From NCBI RefSeq assembly GCF_010993975.1, contig NZ_JAACZO010000011.1:1-64000 (forward strand): 64,000 nt of DNA, given 5' to 3'. How positions within the stretch are numbered: position 1 is the first letter of the stretch; each line of letters opens with the position of its first letter. The position numbers and the translations under genes are program-made. The notes under the pieces are model-generated. The model saw nothing but the letters and a program-made list of their open reading frames with translations, did not search any database and had not been told where the DNA came from. This DNA is from Halomonas faecis. Lineage in GTDB: Bacteria; Pseudomonadota; Gammaproteobacteria; Pseudomonadales; Halomonadaceae. Of this stretch, positions 9,239 through 19,918 are shown in pieces.

Positions 9239-11437
9239 ATGCGCAACAACCAGCCCGTCACCCAGCGAGAATACCGGCTCAATGATGAGCAGTTGCTGAT
9301 TTCGCGAACCGACCTCAAGGGGCGGATCACCTACGCCAACAGCCATTTCGTGGAGGTCAGCGGTTTCGATTGGGAAGAACTGTACGGCGCGGACCACAAT
9401 ATCGTGCGCCACCCCGACATGCCGCCGCCGGTCTTCGAGGACCTGTGGGCCACCTTGCAGAAAGGCGACAGCTGGCAGGGGCTGGTCAAGAATCGCTGCA
9501 AGAACGGCGATCACTACTGGGTGCAGGCGACGGTGACGCCCATCATCGAGGATGGCGAATGTTTGGGCTATACCTCGGTGCGCGTCAAAGCCGACGCCGA
9601 GGCGGTTCAGCGCGCCGAGAAGCAGTATGCGAGGCTGCGTGACGACAAGGGTCACGGTTTGACGGTTCGCGACGGCCGGGTGACCCGCGGGGGAGTGCTC
9701 GGTTGGTGGACGCGGCTCAACCTGGGCAGCGTGCGCGCCAAGCTGGTGATGATGACGCTGGTACCGCTACTGTTGCTGGCGGTGAGCAGCGGTGTCGGTC
9801 TGTTCGGACTGCAGGTTTCCGGCGAGCGCCTCGACGAGCTCAATCGCGACGGCCTGCAAGACGTGATTCGCCTGCAGCAGATCGACCAATTGATCTCCCA
9901 GGCGCACCAGCAGGTTGGCGGACAGGACCGCATGGAGATCCTGTCCGAACGCGAGACGCATGCCGAGAGCCTGAGCGAGATCGTGGTACGCCTGCGTGAA
10001 CTGTGGGGTGAGTACCGTGATCGTGATGTCAATGCCACGTCGCTGGCCGATGATTTCGGTGAGGCGGTCACTCGCTACGTTGACGAGAACCTCACGAACA
10101 TTCGTGATGCGCTGGCCTCCGAAGACTCCATGGATACCTTCACGGCCCTCAACAATGACATCCAGCCGCTGCGCGAGCGGGGGCGCGAGCTGTCGGGCAT
10201 GGTCAACGAGCTGATCGAGCAGAAGCGTCAGGCCGCTCTCGACATGTCGGAAGCGGCCTCAGCGGGGCAGCGTCAGATGATGATCGGCCAGGCCGTCTTC
10301 CTGCTGGTCGGGCTCGTGGTGCTGGTCGCCTTCGGTGGCTGGATCATGCGTGCCATCAACCGCCCGCTGCACCGGGCCAGGAACATCGCACTGCAGATCG
10401 CCTCGGGGAACCTTGCCACCGTGGTACCCAAGCTCAAGGATGACGAGTTCGGTCGGCTCATGGATACCCTCGGCATCATGCGTCGCAGTCTCTACATCAC
10501 CACGTTAGGGGTCAAGCACGGCATCGGCGTGGTGGAGCCGGCCAGTCGCTCCATCGCCGACGGCAACGAGGGTCTGGCCTCACGTACCGAGCAGCAGGCC
10601 TCCTCGCTGCAGGAGACCGCCTCCAGCATGGAGGAGATGACCACCACGGTGCAGCAGAACAGCGACAATGCCCGGCAGGCGAGCGGTCTGGCCATGGACA
10701 ATGCCAACCGCATGCGCGACACCGGCGAGCTGATGCAGGAGGTGGTGTCCAGCATGGAGCGAATCACCGCCAGCTCGCAGAAGATGAAGGACATCATCGG
10801 GGTCATCGATGGTATCGCCTTCCAGACCAACATTCTGGCCCTCAATGCCTCGGTGGAGGCGGCGCGGGCCGGCGAGCACGGCCGCGGCTTCGCCGTGGTG
10901 GCCGAGGAAGTGCGCAGCCTGGCCGGTCGCAGCGCCGACGCCGCCAAGGAGATTCGCGGGCTCATCGACGGCACCAACGGTGAGATCGAAGGTGGTGCCA
11001 GCCGAGTGCAACAGGTCGAAAGCGCCATGTCCGAGGTCATGGAAACTTCGACACGGGTCAACGACATCATCGGCGAGATTACCGCGGCGTCGGAAGAGCA
11101 GAGCAACGGTATCGGCCAGATCAACCAGGCCATCGGCGAACTCGACCAGGTGACCCAGGAGAACGCTTCCCGCGTCGAGGAGACGGCCACCGCGGCCAAG
11201 AGTCTGATGCGCCAGATCGAAGACCTGGCACGCGACATACAGGTATTCCGCATGCGCGGTATGGGGGCGGAACAGGTAGTCGCCGTGGCGTCGGCGTCGG
11301 CGTCGCGAAGCCAGGCCGGCGGTGGCTCGGGTCCTGAGTCGCCGCGCCAGGTTGAGCGTGATCCGCTGCCCGAAAAGCGCCAATCGAGATCGGCCCCTGC
11401 CAGTTCGGCCGCTGAAGAGGAGTGGGAAACGTTTTGA
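9239..11437 (+). CDS. Aer-like PAS chemoreceptor
   Basis: This 732-residue receptor begins with a cytoplasmic PAS domain (about 10-125: [46 protein letters not shown]), closely like Aer-type redox/oxygen sensors. A membrane helix is at about 160-184, then a predicted helical periplasmic segment, a second helix (about 345-366), HAMP and the signalling domain. The tail ends EWETF, essentially the docking pentapeptide NWETF of enteric receptors. The ribosome site AGGAGGGA precedes ATG at 9239. FAD binding is inferred from the PAS family and not directly visible. Unlike E. coli Aer, it also has a sizeable extracytoplasmic region, so it may integrate two inputs. cheR starts at its 3' end. Confidence 0.9.
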   Translation: MRNNQPVTQREYRLNDEQLLISRTDLKGRITYANSHFVEVSGFDWEELYGADHNIVRHPDMPPPVFEDLWATLQKGDSWQGLVKNRCKNGDHYWVQATVTPIIEDGECLGYTSVRVKADAEAVQRAEKQYARLRDDKGHGLTVRDGRVTRGGVLGWWTRLNLGSVRAKLVMMTLVPLLLLAVSSGVGLFGLQVSGERLDELNRDGLQDVIRLQQIDQLISQAHQQVGGQDRMEILSERETHAESLSEIVVRLRELWGEYRDRDVNATSLADDFGEAVTRYVDENLTNIRDALASEDSMDTFTALNNDIQPLRERGRELSGMVNELIEQKRQAALDMSEAASAGQRQMMIGQAVFLLVGLVVLVAFGGWIMRAINRPLHRARNIALQIASGNLATVVPKLKDDEFGRLMDTLGIMRRSLYITTLGVKHGIGVVEPASRSIADGNEGLASRTEQQASSLQETASSMEEMTTTVQQNSDNARQASGLAMDNANRMRDTGELMQEVVSSMERITASSQKMKDIIGVIDGIAFQTNILALNASVEAARAGEHGRGFAVVAEEVRSLAGRSADAAKEIRGLIDGTNGEIEGGASRVQQVESAMSEVMETSTRVNDIIGEITAASEEQSNGIGQINQAIGELDQVTQENASRVEETATAAKSLMRQIEDLARDIQVFRMRGMGAEQVVAVASASASRSQAGGGSGPESPRQVERDPLPEKRQSRSAPASSAAEEEWETF

Positions 11438-12318
11438 CCCAGTCTGTGGAAGGTGCTGCCTCCGACGCGGGGCAGTGGTCGAGCGGCGGTCAGCTGGAGC
11501 GCGACCTCGTTTTGACCGATGCGGACTTCACGCGGATTCGTCAGCTCATCTATGAGCGGGCGGGGATCGTGCTGGCCGAACATAAGCGCGAGATGGTCTA
11601 CAGCCGCTTGGCAAAGCGGCTGAGACATCATGGCATGACGCGCTTCGGCGACTACCTGGCGCGCCTCGAACGCTATCCGGAGGCGCGGGAGTGGCAGGCG
11701 TTCACCAACGCCTTGACGACCAACCTCACCGCTTTCTTTCGTGAGGCGCACCACTTTCCGCTGCTGGCCGATCACGTGCGAGATCGCCGTGAACCCGTGC
11801 GGGTGTGGAGCGCGGCGGCATCCACCGGCGAAGAGCCTTATTCCATCGCCATGACGCTGATGGAAACGTTGGGTTCGCGGGCGTCCAATGCTTTCGTGTT
11901 GGGTACCGACATCGACACCGATGCGCTGGAGCGGGCGCGGGCCGGCATTTATCCGGTGGAGCAGGTCAACAAGCTCGATGCGGAGCGGATCAGGCGCTTC
12001 TTCCAGCGTGGGCGCGGTCGCCACGAGGGGCTGGCTCGTCTGCGGCCGGAGGTCTCGAACCTGGTGGAGCTCCATTCGCTCAACCTGCTGGCGCCGCAAT
12101 GGCCGCCGGTGAAGGGTCCCTTCGATGCCATCTTCTGCCGCAACATCATGATCTATTTCGATAAGCAGACGCAGGCGCGGATTCTCGAGCGTTTCGCGCC
12201 GCTGCTCAAACCCGATGGACTGCTGTTTGCCGGGCACTCGGAGAATTTCTCCTATATCACTGACGTGTTCCGGCTGCGCGGCCAGACCGTCTACACCCTG
12301 GCCAAGGGGCGCGGTTAA
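11434..12318 (+). CDS. cheR: Chemotaxis protein methyltransferase CheR
   Basis: CheR methylates receptor glutamates with S-adenosylmethionine. The sequence has the SAM site [27 protein letters not shown], and [17 protein letters not shown] near the C terminus, all characteristic. I choose TTG at 11434, which overlaps the upstream receptor stop as TTGA and sits after a GAGGAG. The longer GTG start at 11422 would leave no room for a ribosome site. This gives 294 residues, close to the E. coli size of 286. The cheB gene follows 87 bases later, with its own FliA-like promoter overlapping the cheR stop codon. Confidence 0.93.
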   Translation: MTQSVEGAASDAGQWSSGGQLERDLVLTDADFTRIRQLIYERAGIVLAEHKREMVYSRLAKRLRHHGMTRFGDYLARLERYPEAREWQAFTNALTTNLTAFFREAHHFPLLADHVRDRREPVRVWSAAASTGEEPYSIAMTLMETLGSRASNAFVLGTDIDTDALERARAGIYPVEQVNKLDAERIRRFFQRGRGRHEGLARLRPEVSNLVELHSLNLLAPQWPPVKGPFDAIFCRNIMIYFDKQTQARILERFAPLLKPDGLLFAGHSENFSYITDVFRLRGQTVYTLAKGRG

Positions 12319-12343
12319 AGTTCCGCCGCGCCCTGGCCGATAG
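12316..12343 (+). promoter_or_regulatory. FliA-type promoter before cheB, overlapping the cheR stop
   Basis: TAAAGTTC (12316-12323) and GCCGATAG (12336-12343) match the FliA boxes at 7 of 8 positions each. The spacer is 12 bases instead of 11. The -35 uses the TAA stop codon of cheR as its first three bases. It lies about 62 bases upstream of the cheB start. Confidence 0.6.
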
Positions 12344-12405
12344 GGTCAATAGTTCGCTATCGCCGCGGACCGCCAGCAGCGGTTCGCCAGACTAGGAGGC
12401 TTGCC

Positions 12406-13467
12406 TTGGGATCGACAACGATCAAGGTGCTGTGCGTCGACGATTCGGCGCTGATTCGTGACCTGCTCAGCGAGATCATCAACGAACAGCCCGACATGGA
12501 AGTGGTTGCCGTGGCCCCCGATCCGCTGGTAGCCCGCGATCTGATCAAGCGACACAACCCCGACGTGTTGACGCTGGACGTGGAAATGCCGCGCATGGAC
12601 GGGCTCGATTTTCTCGAGCGACTGATGCGGCTGCGACCCATGCCGGTGCTGATGGTGTCGTCGCTGACCCAGGCGGGCTCCGAGGTCACCCTGCGTGCCC
12701 TGGAGCTGGGCGCGCTGGATTTCGTTGCCAAGCCGTCGCTGGGCATTCGCAGCGGCATGCGCGAATACGCAGACGATATCGCCGAGAAGATCCGCGCCGC
12801 GGCCAAGTCGCGTCCTCGCCAGGCGCGCAAGCACGACACGCCGACGCCTGCTCGGCTCAAAGCGCCCATCAGCACCAGCGAGAAGCTCATCATCATCGGC
12901 GCTTCCACCGGCGGTACCGAGGCGATTCGCGCCGTGCTCGAACCGCTGCCCGCCAACAGCCCGGCGATTCTGATCACCCAGCACATGCCGGGCGGGTTTA
13001 CCCGCTCGTTCGCGGAGCGGCTGGATCGTCTGTGCAGCATTACCGTCAAGGAGGCGTCGGACGGCGAGCGGGTATTGCCCGGCCATGCCTACATCGCCCC
13101 CGGGGATCACCACCTGAAGTTGTCGCGCAGTGGGGCGAACTACGTGGCGCGTCTGGACGACGGGCCTCCCGTCAATCGCCATCGCCCTTCGGTTGACGTG
13201 CTGTTTCACTCGGCGGCGACTCAGGCCGGACGCAATGCCATTGGTGTGCTGCTCACCGGCATGGGAAAGGATGGCGCGGCCGGGCTGGTCGAGATGCGCC
13301 AGGCCGGTTCGCCGACCATTGCCCAGGACGAAGCGAGCTGCGTCGTGTTCGGCATGCCCCGCGAAGCGATCGCCATGGGCGGCGCTCAGGAGGTGGTGTC
13401 GCTGGAGCACATTCCCGAGCGCGTGATGGCGCTGATAGCCGCCTCGGGTCGAGCGCAGCGGGTATGA
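12406..13467 (+). CDS. cheB: Chemotaxis protein-glutamate methylesterase CheB
   Basis: CheB removes receptor methyl groups and deamidates glutamines after phosphorylation by CheA. The N-terminal receiver has acidic VDDS (residues 11-13) and phospho-acceptor Asp58 in [12 protein letters not shown]. The C-terminal esterase has the catalytic triad Ser167 (IIGASTGG), His193 (ITQHMPGG) and Asp289 (TGMGKDGA). Length is 353, as expected. The start is TTG at 12406, six bases after a perfect AGGAGG. It closes the cheR-cheB pair; the remaining che genes resume after one receptor gene. Confidence 0.95.
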   Translation: MGSTTIKVLCVDDSALIRDLLSEIINEQPDMEVVAVAPDPLVARDLIKRHNPDVLTLDVEMPRMDGLDFLERLMRLRPMPVLMVSSLTQAGSEVTLRALELGALDFVAKPSLGIRSGMREYADDIAEKIRAAAKSRPRQARKHDTPTPARLKAPISTSEKLIIIGASTGGTEAIRAVLEPLPANSPAILITQHMPGGFTRSFAERLDRLCSITVKEASDGERVLPGHAYIAPGDHHLKLSRSGANYVARLDDGPPVNRHRPSVDVLFHSAATQAGRNAIGVLLTGMGKDGAAGLVEMRQAGSPTIAQDEASCVVFGMPREAIAMGGAQEVVSLEHIPERVMALIAASGRAQRV

Positions 13468-13519
13468 CGCAGCCAGCTTCGCTGCGCAGGAAAGCGCGGG
13501 AATACCGTCAAGGATGCAG

Positions 13520-13546
13520 TCAATTTTTCGTTAGTCGAACCGTAGC
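13520..13546 (+). promoter_or_regulatory. Possible FliA promoter before fourth chemoreceptor
   Basis: TCAATTTT (13520-13527) is identical to the -35 box before the first receptor. After 11 bases comes ACCGTAGC, which keeps only the CCG core of the -10. It lies about 50 bases upstream of the receptor ATG, a plausible distance, but the -10 is poor. Confidence 0.3.
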
Positions 13547-13594
13547 AATGCGTAATATGACCGTATCCCGAAATCGACTCGAGGCGTCAACCAA

Positions 13595-15346
13595 ATGACC
13601 CGTTTCCTGCGTAATTTGAGCATCCATGCCGCCGTCATCGCGGCTCTGGCATTCTTTCTGGTGGCCTTTGCCGCCAACGTGGTCATCGCGACCCTCGCCG
13701 ATCGGACATCGCAGGAAACGATCGACACCCTAGAGCAGGTCAACGTCGACCAGCTCAACGAGATCAACCGGGCCGACGCCTTGCTGAGAGGCGCTCTCTA
13801 TGACCTGGAAGTGGCTTCCAACCTGTTCATGCTAGGGCGCAGTGGTCAAGCGGACGATCGTCTGGCCTCTGCCCTGGATGAGTTGGATCGTGCAGAGGTG
13901 CGTTTCGGGAATTTCGTTGCGGTGCCGCGTACTGAAGACGGTGAAGAGCTAGGGGCGAGGGTCGAGGAGACGTTCCAGGCCGTTCTCGATTTGGCACGCG
14001 AGCAGCACTCGGCGCTAGATTCCATGAATTCCACGGCGTTCAACACGCTCCGTGAAGAGATGGCCGAGCCGGTTGCCGCCAAGGCTGCCGCTATGACCGA
14101 GTTCATGAGTTATGCCTCCGAGCGTGGCGATGCCCTCAAGGCGGAACTCGAAGCGTTTTCATCATTGATCGCCTGGGTCGAGTGGGGCGTGCTGGCAGCG
14201 GTGGCGCTGCTCGTCGGTCTGATCTACTTGGGCCTGCGCGGCGTGGTGATCCGCCCACTCAACGTGGCGGTCGAGAACCTGGATGCCATCGCCAATGCCG
14301 ATCTCACCTCGCGGATTCCCGAAGGCGGGCGCAACGAGGTCGGGCGACTGCTCAACGCCATGCGCGGCATGCAGCAGAGCCTGATCGGGATCGTCGGCGA
14401 CGTGCGCACCAGCAGCGACTCCATTCATGTGGGAACCCGCGAGATCGCCACTGGCAACGCCGACCTTTCCTCGCGCACCGAGCAGCAGGCCGCCTCGCTG
14501 GAGGAGACCGCTTCCAGCATGCAGGAGCTGACCAGCACGGTACGCCAGAATGCCGACAACGCCCGCCAGGCCAGCGGCCTGGCGCAGGAGGCCTCGACGA
14601 CTGCCGAGCGCGGTGGGGAAGTGGTCGACCGGGTGGTGACCACCATGGATGGCATCTCCGAGAGTTCCCAGAAGATCAGCGACATCACCGGCCTGATCGA
14701 CTCCATTGCCTTCCAGACCAACATCCTGGCCCTCAATGCCTCGGTGGAGGCGGCACGTGCCGGCGAGCAGGGGCGCGGTTTCGCCGTAGTGGCTGGCGAA
14801 GTGCGCAACCTGGCCAGCCGCAGCGCCACGGCGGCGAAGGACATCAAATCGCTGATCGACGACTCCGTCACTCAGATCAAGGATGGTTCGGTGTTGGTGC
14901 GCGATGCCGGCGATACCATGCAGGAGGTGGTCAAGTCCGTGCGCCGGGTGACCGATATCATGGACGAGATATCGGCGGCCTCCCAGGAGCAGAGCGATGG
15001 CATCGAGCAGGTCAGCCACGCCGTGGAGCAGATGGATCAGGTGACCCAGCAGAACGCTTCCCTGGTTCAGGAGGCCTCGGCCGCCGCTGCTTCGCTCGAG
15101 GAACAGGCCAACCGGCTCGAGCGGGCCGTGGCGGTTTTCCGTCTGGCCAGCAGCGATCAGCATGCCGCCCCGGTCGCGAGCCGGCCGAGCTCTGATAACA
15201 GCCAGGGCGATCGGCATGCAGCGACTTCCGCCAGTCTGCCGGCTACTCGTGAGTCGCGACAGGCGGCACCGGTGGACCCCAAGCCCAAGCCCAGTAAGAC
15301 GGAATCACGCCAAGCCGTCGCCGAAGGGGACTGGGAAGAGTTTTAA
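13595..15346 (+). CDS. Methyl-accepting chemotaxis protein, four-helix-bundle type
   Basis: This 583-residue receptor has TM1 at about 8-32 and TM2 at about 192-216. The roughly 160-residue periplasmic region is rich in charged helical sequence, consistent with a four-helix-bundle ligand domain as in Tar/Tsr. HAMP and a complete signalling domain follow, with [20 protein letters not shown] (a methylation-helix segment) and [20 protein letters not shown]. The tail ends DWEEF, a variant of the CheR/CheB pentapeptide. It is followed at 25 bases by cheY, probably in one transcript. The ligand is unknown. Confidence 0.9.
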   Translation: MTRFLRNLSIHAAVIAALAFFLVAFAANVVIATLADRTSQETIDTLEQVNVDQLNEINRADALLRGALYDLEVASNLFMLGRSGQADDRLASALDELDRAEVRFGNFVAVPRTEDGEELGARVEETFQAVLDLAREQHSALDSMNSTAFNTLREEMAEPVAAKAAAMTEFMSYASERGDALKAELEAFSSLIAWVEWGVLAAVALLVGLIYLGLRGVVIRPLNVAVENLDAIANADLTSRIPEGGRNEVGRLLNAMRGMQQSLIGIVGDVRTSSDSIHVGTREIATGNADLSSRTEQQAASLEETASSMQELTSTVRQNADNARQASGLAQEASTTAERGGEVVDRVVTTMDGISESSQKISDITGLIDSIAFQTNILALNASVEAARAGEQGRGFAVVAGEVRNLASRSATAAKDIKSLIDDSVTQIKDGSVLVRDAGDTMQEVVKSVRRVTDIMDEISAASQEQSDGIEQVSHAVEQMDQVTQQNASLVQEASAAAASLEEQANRLERAVAVFRLASSDQHAAPVASRPSSDNSQGDRHAATSASLPATRESRQAAPVDPKPKPSKTESRQAVAEGDWEEF

Positions 15347-15371
15347 TCGTCGAAAGCAATGAGGATTTCCG

Positions 15372-15761
15372 ATGGCCGATAAAGACATGAGCTTTCTGGT
15401 GGTCGATGATTTTCCGACCATGCGCCGGATCGTTCGCAGCCTGCTCAAGGAGCTGGGGTACACCAACGTCGAGGAGGCCGAAGATGGCCAGGACGCGCTG
15501 ACCAAGCTGCGTGCCGGCAATTTCGAGTTCGTGGTGTCCGACTGGAACATGCCCAACCTCGATGGTTTGGAGATGCTCAAGCAGATACGGGCGGATGACG
15601 AGCTCAAGGAGCTGCCGGTGCTGATGGTGACCGCCGAGGCGAAGAAGGAAAACATCATCGCCGCCGCCCAGGCGGGTGCCAGCGGCTACGTGGTGAAGCC
15701 GTTCACCGCGGCGACCCTGGAAGAGAAGCTCAACAAGATCTTCGAGAAGCTGGGCAAATGA
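15372..15761 (+). CDS. cheY: Chemotaxis response regulator CheY
   Basis: Phospho-CheY binds FliM and the switch complex to change rotation. The 129-residue single receiver domain has Asp12, Asp13, phospho-acceptor Asp57 ([12 protein letters not shown]), Thr87 and Lys109, all at the same numbers as E. coli CheY. The ATG follows a GAGG ribosome site. The neighbouring cheZ, 46 bases downstream, encodes its phosphatase. Confidence 0.96.
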   Translation: MADKDMSFLVVDDFPTMRRIVRSLLKELGYTNVEEAEDGQDALTKLRAGNFEFVVSDWNMPNLDGLEMLKQIRADDELKELPVLMVTAEAKKENIIAAAQAGASGYVVKPFTAATLEEKLNKIFEKLGK

Positions 15762-15807
15762 CGAGACCGGCGGGCGCTAGGCGTTCGCCGGTACGAGGAG
15801 ACGAAAG

Positions 15808-16503
15808 ATGAGCGCAAACGAGCAGTCGGGCGATGCCCGGTCGTCGGGCGCCGCGGGCGATGACCTGGTCCAGCGCATTGGCCAGCTCACACGCATGCTG
15901 CGCGAGAGCATGCGGGAGCTGGGGCTGGACAAGGAGATCGAGAAAGCGGCAGAGGCCATTCCCGATGCCCGCGATCGCCTCAGCTATGTAGCCAGCATGA
16001 CCGAGCAGGCGGCGGAGCGGGCGTTGAACGCCATCGATCGCGCCCAGCCGCTGCAAGACTCGCTCAGCGAACGGGCCGTCGACCTGGACAAGCGCTGGGC
16101 CGAGTGGTTCGCCGAACCCAAGGAGCTGGATGACGCCCGCGAATTGGTCAAGGAGACGCGTACCTATCTGGCCGATGTCCCGGACAAGGCCCAGGCCACA
16201 CAGAAGGAGCTACTCGAGATCATGATGGCCCAGGACTTTCAGGACCTGACTGGCCAGGTGATCAAGAAGATGATGGACGTGATCCGTGAGATCGAGCATC
16301 AGCTCGTTCAGGTGCTGATCGACAACGTCCCCGAGGAGCTCGCCCGCGAGAGCATGCAGCGCCAGGCCAACGATCAGTGGGAAAGCGATGCTCGCAAGCG
16401 GGATGAGGGCCTGCTCAACGGCCCTCAGGTCAAGCCGGACGCTGCCGACATCGTCACCGACCAGGATCAGGTGGACGATCTGCTGGACCAACTGGGGTTC
16501 TAG
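15808..16503 (+). CDS. cheZ: CheY phosphatase CheZ
   Basis: CheZ speeds dephosphorylation of CheY. The 231-residue product keeps the catalytic segment [18 protein letters not shown], where Asp146 and Gln150 correspond to the E. coli Asp143/Gln147 pair. It also has the C-terminal CheY-binding peptide [10 protein letters not shown]. The N-terminal half is helical, as expected of the four-helix-bundle dimer. A GC-rich hairpin follows, before flhB. Confidence 0.94.
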   Translation: MSANEQSGDARSSGAAGDDLVQRIGQLTRMLRESMRELGLDKEIEKAAEAIPDARDRLSYVASMTEQAAERALNAIDRAQPLQDSLSERAVDLDKRWAEWFAEPKELDDARELVKETRTYLADVPDKAQATQKELLEIMMAQDFQDLTGQVIKKMMDVIREIEHQLVQVLIDNVPEELARESMQRQANDQWESDARKRDEGLLNGPQVKPDAADIVTDQDQVDDLLDQLGF

Positions 16504-16521
16504 CCCTCAGCCTCCTGTCGC

Positions 16522-16541
16522 GGCGCGCCCGTCAGCGCGCC
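16522..16541 (+). terminator. Weak hairpin after cheZ
   Basis: A 7-bp stem GGCGCGC/GCGCGCC (16522-16528 with 16535-16541) lies about 20 bases after the cheZ stop. Only a short CTTT follows, so termination would be inefficient. It marks the likely boundary between the che unit and the flhBA unit. Confidence 0.35.
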
Positions 16542-16667
16542 GTACGCTTTCCCCGGTGACTCGGCCGTGCCGATAAAGCCACGATCATAGGCGCTTTTTG
16601 GCGTATGGCTGCGGGTATCTTGCCGCCACAATGGCAGGCTGGAAAAACCCGTGTCGGGTAGTGGTCC

Positions 16668-17837
16668 ATGGCCGACGAGAGCAGTGATCAGGAAAAGACC
16701 GAAGAACCTACCCCACGACGCCTGGAAAAAGCCCGTGAGGAAGGACAGGTTGCGCGCTCGCGCGAGCTGACGACCTTTCTCATGCTGCTGGGCGGCGTCG
16801 TCGGCATGTGGTCGATGGGCGGCCTGCTCTATGACCAGTTGGGAACGGTCATGGAGCAAGCCTTCCTCTTCGAGCGCCGCCAGGCCTTCGATACCGGGCC
16901 GATGCTTGCCAAGGTGCTCGAGCTCGGCCAGCGTACGCTGGTGGCCATGCTGCCGCTGTTCCTGCTGTTGGCGCTGATCGCGTTGGTGGCACCGGCCCTG
17001 CTGGGCGGCTGGCTGATCTCGGCCAAGTCACTGAAGCCGCAGCTCGGTAAGCTCAACCCTCTCAAGGGGCTCAAGCGTATGCTGGGTACCCAGGCGCTGG
17101 TGGAGTTTGCCAAGGCGGTAGCCAAGTCCGTGCTGGTGGGTGGTGTCGGCATGGGCTTTCTTTATTTGAAGCGTTATGACTACCTGGCGCTTCTCGACAT
17201 GTCGACCACACAAGGCTTGGCAACGGCGCTGATGCTGGCCGCTCAGGCGTGCGGGTTGATGGTGCTGACGCTGCTGGTGGTGATCCTCATCGACGTGCCG
17301 TATCAACTATGGAGCCACACCAAGAAGCTGCGCATGAGCAAGGAAGAGGTCAAGCGCGAGCACAAGGAATCCGAGGGCGACCCTCACGTCAAGGCGCGCA
17401 TACGCTCCCAGCAGCAGGCCATGGCGCGGGGCCGAATGATGAGTCAGGTGCCCGAGGCGGATGTCGTCATCACCAACCCCACTCACTACGCGGTGGCGTT
17501 GAAGTATGACGAGGCTCGCATGGGAGCGCCGCGGGTGGTGGCCAAGGGGGCCGATGCGGTGGCGGCGCGCATCCGCGAGCTGGGTGCCGAGTCCGGCGTA
17601 CCGCTGCTCGAGGCGGCTCCCCTGGCTCGGGCTCTCTACCATCATGTCGATCTGGACAGCGAAATTCCCCTCGATCTGTATACTGCCGTGGCGGAGGTTC
17701 TGGCCTGGGCCTTCCGTCTCAAGCATGTGAACGACGAAGGGGGAGACGTGCCGCCAACGCCCGATAACCTGCCGGTGCCGCCTTCCATGGCTGTGCCGGG
17801 CAACGACGATACCGAACCGAACGGGGCGCGTGAATGA
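16668..17837 (+). CDS. flhB: Flagellar export switch protein FlhB
   Basis: FlhB is the inner-membrane export-gate protein that switches substrate class after autocleavage. The 389-residue product has the usual four membrane helices (about 34-56, 90-118, 145-166, 188-212), then the cytoplasmic FlhBC domain. The autocleavage motif is Asn270-Pro-Thr-His in VVITNPTHYAVALKY, one residue from its position in Salmonella. The C-terminal tail is Pro-rich. The stop overlaps the flhA start by four bases. Confidence 0.95.
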   Translation: MADESSDQEKTEEPTPRRLEKAREEGQVARSRELTTFLMLLGGVVGMWSMGGLLYDQLGTVMEQAFLFERRQAFDTGPMLAKVLELGQRTLVAMLPLFLLLALIALVAPALLGGWLISAKSLKPQLGKLNPLKGLKRMLGTQALVEFAKAVAKSVLVGGVGMGFLYLKRYDYLALLDMSTTQGLATALMLAAQACGLMVLTLLVVILIDVPYQLWSHTKKLRMSKEEVKREHKESEGDPHVKARIRSQQQAMARGRMMSQVPEADVVITNPTHYAVALKYDEARMGAPRVVAKGADAVAARIRELGAESGVPLLEAAPLARALYHHVDLDSEIPLDLYTAVAEVLAWAFRLKHVNDEGGDVPPTPDNLPVPPSMAVPGNDDTEPNGARE

Positions 17838-19915
17838 AATCCCTGAGCCAATACCTGGGGCGCCGTGACTGGCTGGGTGACGTGCGCATGAAACTGCTGG
17901 CGGGACCGGTCCTGATCATGATGATCCTGGCCATGATGATCCTGCCGCTGCCCCCATTTGGCCTCGACCTGCTGTTCACCTTCAACATTGCGCTGGCGGT
18001 AATGGTGCTGCTGGTGAGCATGTTCACCCAGAAGCCGCTGGATTTCGCCGCCTTCCCGGCGGTACTGCTGTTCACCACGCTGTTGCGCCTGTCGCTCAAC
18101 GTGGCCTCCACCCGTGTGGTGCTGATGGAGGGACACGCCGGCGGCGATGCAGCGGGCAAGGTCATCGAGGCGTTCGGCAGTTTTCTGGTCGGCGGGAATT
18201 TCGCCGTGGGCTTGGTGGTATTTCTGATCCTGGTCATCATCAATTTCATGGTCATCACCAAGGGCGCCGGGCGTATCGCCGAGGTCGGCGCCCGCTTCAT
18301 GCTGGATGCCATGCCCGGCAAGCAGATGGCCATCGATGCCGACCTCAACGCCGGCCTGATCGGTGAGGACGAGGCGCGCCAGCGTCGTTCCGATGTCGCT
18401 CAGGAAGCCGACTTCTACGGTTCCATGGACGGTGCCAGCAAGTTCGTGCGCGGTGACGCCATGGCAGGGCTGGTGATCATGGTGGTCAACATCATCGGCG
18501 GGCTGCTGATCGGCATGCTGCAGCACGGCATGAGTTTTTCCGACGCCGGGCGTACCTACACGCTGCTGACCATCGGCGATGGTCTGGTGGCCCAGATTCC
18601 GGCGCTGGTGATTTCCACGGCGGCCGGCGTCACGGTGTCCCGGGTCAACACCGACCAGGACGTTGGCCAGCAGATGATCAGCCAGCTGTTCATCAATCCA
18701 CAGGTGATGATCCTGGCGGCGATGGTCATGGGGCTGCTCGGTCTGGTGCCGGGCATGCCCAATCTGGTGTTCCTGATTTTTACCGGCGTGCTCGGCGGTA
18801 TCGCCTGGTTCTTGTTGCGCCAGCAGGAGCAGAAGCTGGTGGAAAAGGAAATGCAGGCCGCGCCGCCGCCGGCCCCCGAGGCGCCAGAGGCGAGTTGGGA
18901 TGACGTCCAACTGGTCGATACCCTGGGACTCGAGGTCGGCCACCGTTTGATACCGCTGGTCGATCAGCGCCAGGATGGCGAGCTGCTGGCGCGCATCAAG
19001 AGCGTGCGCAAGAAGTTCGCCCAGGAAGTCGGCTTTCTGCCGGCGGTGGTGCACATTCGCGACAATCTGGAACTGGGCGCCAATACCTACGTGATCTCGC
19101 TGAAGGGCGCGGAGATCGGACGTGCCGAGGCGTTTCCCGGGCAGTGGCTGGCCATCGATCCGGGCCAGGTGACCGGGCAATTGCAGGGGACGCCGACCCA
19201 GGATCCCGCATTTGGGCTGCCGGCCGTATGGATCGATTCCGCGCAGCGCGAACATGCGCAGGTCTATGGCTATACCGTGGTGGATGCCGGTACCGTGGTG
19301 GCCACGCATCTCAATCACCTGCTGCATCGCCATTCGGCCGAGATGCTCGGCCGGCAGGAAGTGCAGAAACTGCTCGATAAACTGAGCGACGATCAGAAAT
19401 CGCTGGTCGAGGACGTGGTGCCCAAGGCGATCAGCCTCACGGTGCTGCAGCGAATCCTGCAGAACCTGCTCGAAGAGGAGGTGTCCATTCGCGACATGCG
19501 CACCATCCTCGATACCCTGGCCGAATATGCGTCTCAGCAGCAGGATCCCAACGAGCTCACCGCTTTGGTACGCATCGCTCTGGGCAGGGCCATCACGCAG
19601 CAGTGGTTTGCGGGTCAGGAAACCCTCAATGTGATGGGGTTGGACGCCCAGTTGGAGCAGGTGCTCATGCAGGCCATGAACGGCAACGGCGCGCTGGAAC
19701 CCGGTCTTGCCGAAACCTTGATGACCCAGGCCGAGCAGGCGCTGGAGCGCCACGAAGCGAGCGGCGAGCCGCCGGTGCTGGTCGTGCAGCACGCCTTGCG
19801 GCCGTTGCTGTCGCGCTTCCTGCGCCGTCGTCTCCGGCATCTGGTGGTGATGTCCCAGGCAGAGATTCCCGATGATCGAACACTACGCGTCACCACCCTG
19901 GTGGGAGGTCGATAA
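17834..19915 (+). CDS. flhA: Flagellar export gate protein FlhA
   Basis: FlhA forms the nonameric export gate and chaperone-docking ring. The 693-residue protein has multiple N-terminal membrane helices with the conserved FLFTFNIALAVMVLLV-type region (here LLFTFNIALAVMVLL) and the cytoplasmic FHIPEP loop RIAEVGARFMLDAMPGKQM. A large soluble C-terminal domain follows from about residue 350. It starts within flhB (ATGA) and ends three bases before flhF, so flhB-flhA-flhF-orf219-flhE is one tightly packed unit. Confidence 0.96.
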   Translation: MKSLSQYLGRRDWLGDVRMKLLAGPVLIMMILAMMILPLPPFGLDLLFTFNIALAVMVLLVSMFTQKPLDFAAFPAVLLFTTLLRLSLNVASTRVVLMEGHAGGDAAGKVIEAFGSFLVGGNFAVGLVVFLILVIINFMVITKGAGRIAEVGARFMLDAMPGKQMAIDADLNAGLIGEDEARQRRSDVAQEADFYGSMDGASKFVRGDAMAGLVIMVVNIIGGLLIGMLQHGMSFSDAGRTYTLLTIGDGLVAQIPALVISTAAGVTVSRVNTDQDVGQQMISQLFINPQVMILAAMVMGLLGLVPGMPNLVFLIFTGVLGGIAWFLLRQQEQKLVEKEMQAAPPPAPEAPEASWDDVQLVDTLGLEVGHRLIPLVDQRQDGELLARIKSVRKKFAQEVGFLPAVVHIRDNLELGANTYVISLKGAEIGRAEAFPGQWLAIDPGQVTGQLQGTPTQDPAFGLPAVWIDSAQREHAQVYGYTVVDAGTVVATHLNHLLHRHSAEMLGRQEVQKLLDKLSDDQKSLVEDVVPKAISLTVLQRILQNLLEEEVSIRDMRTILDTLAEYASQQQDPNELTALVRIALGRAITQQWFAGQETLNVMGLDAQLEQVLMQAMNGNGALEPGLAETLMTQAEQALERHEASGEPPVLVVQHALRPLLSRFLRRRLRHLVVMSQAEIPDDRTLRVTTLVGGR

Positions 19916-19918
19916 ACC

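Noticed and set aside
16569..16576. Perfect FliA -10 box GCCGATAA before flhB
   Set aside because: No -35 box at 10-12 bases upstream (TCCCCGGT at the 11-base spacing); flhBA is also expected to be a class-2 operon.
17642..19840. Minus-strand frame of 732 codons opposite flhA
   Set aside because: His/Gln/Arg-rich composition typical of antisense shadows; flhA on the other strand is certain.
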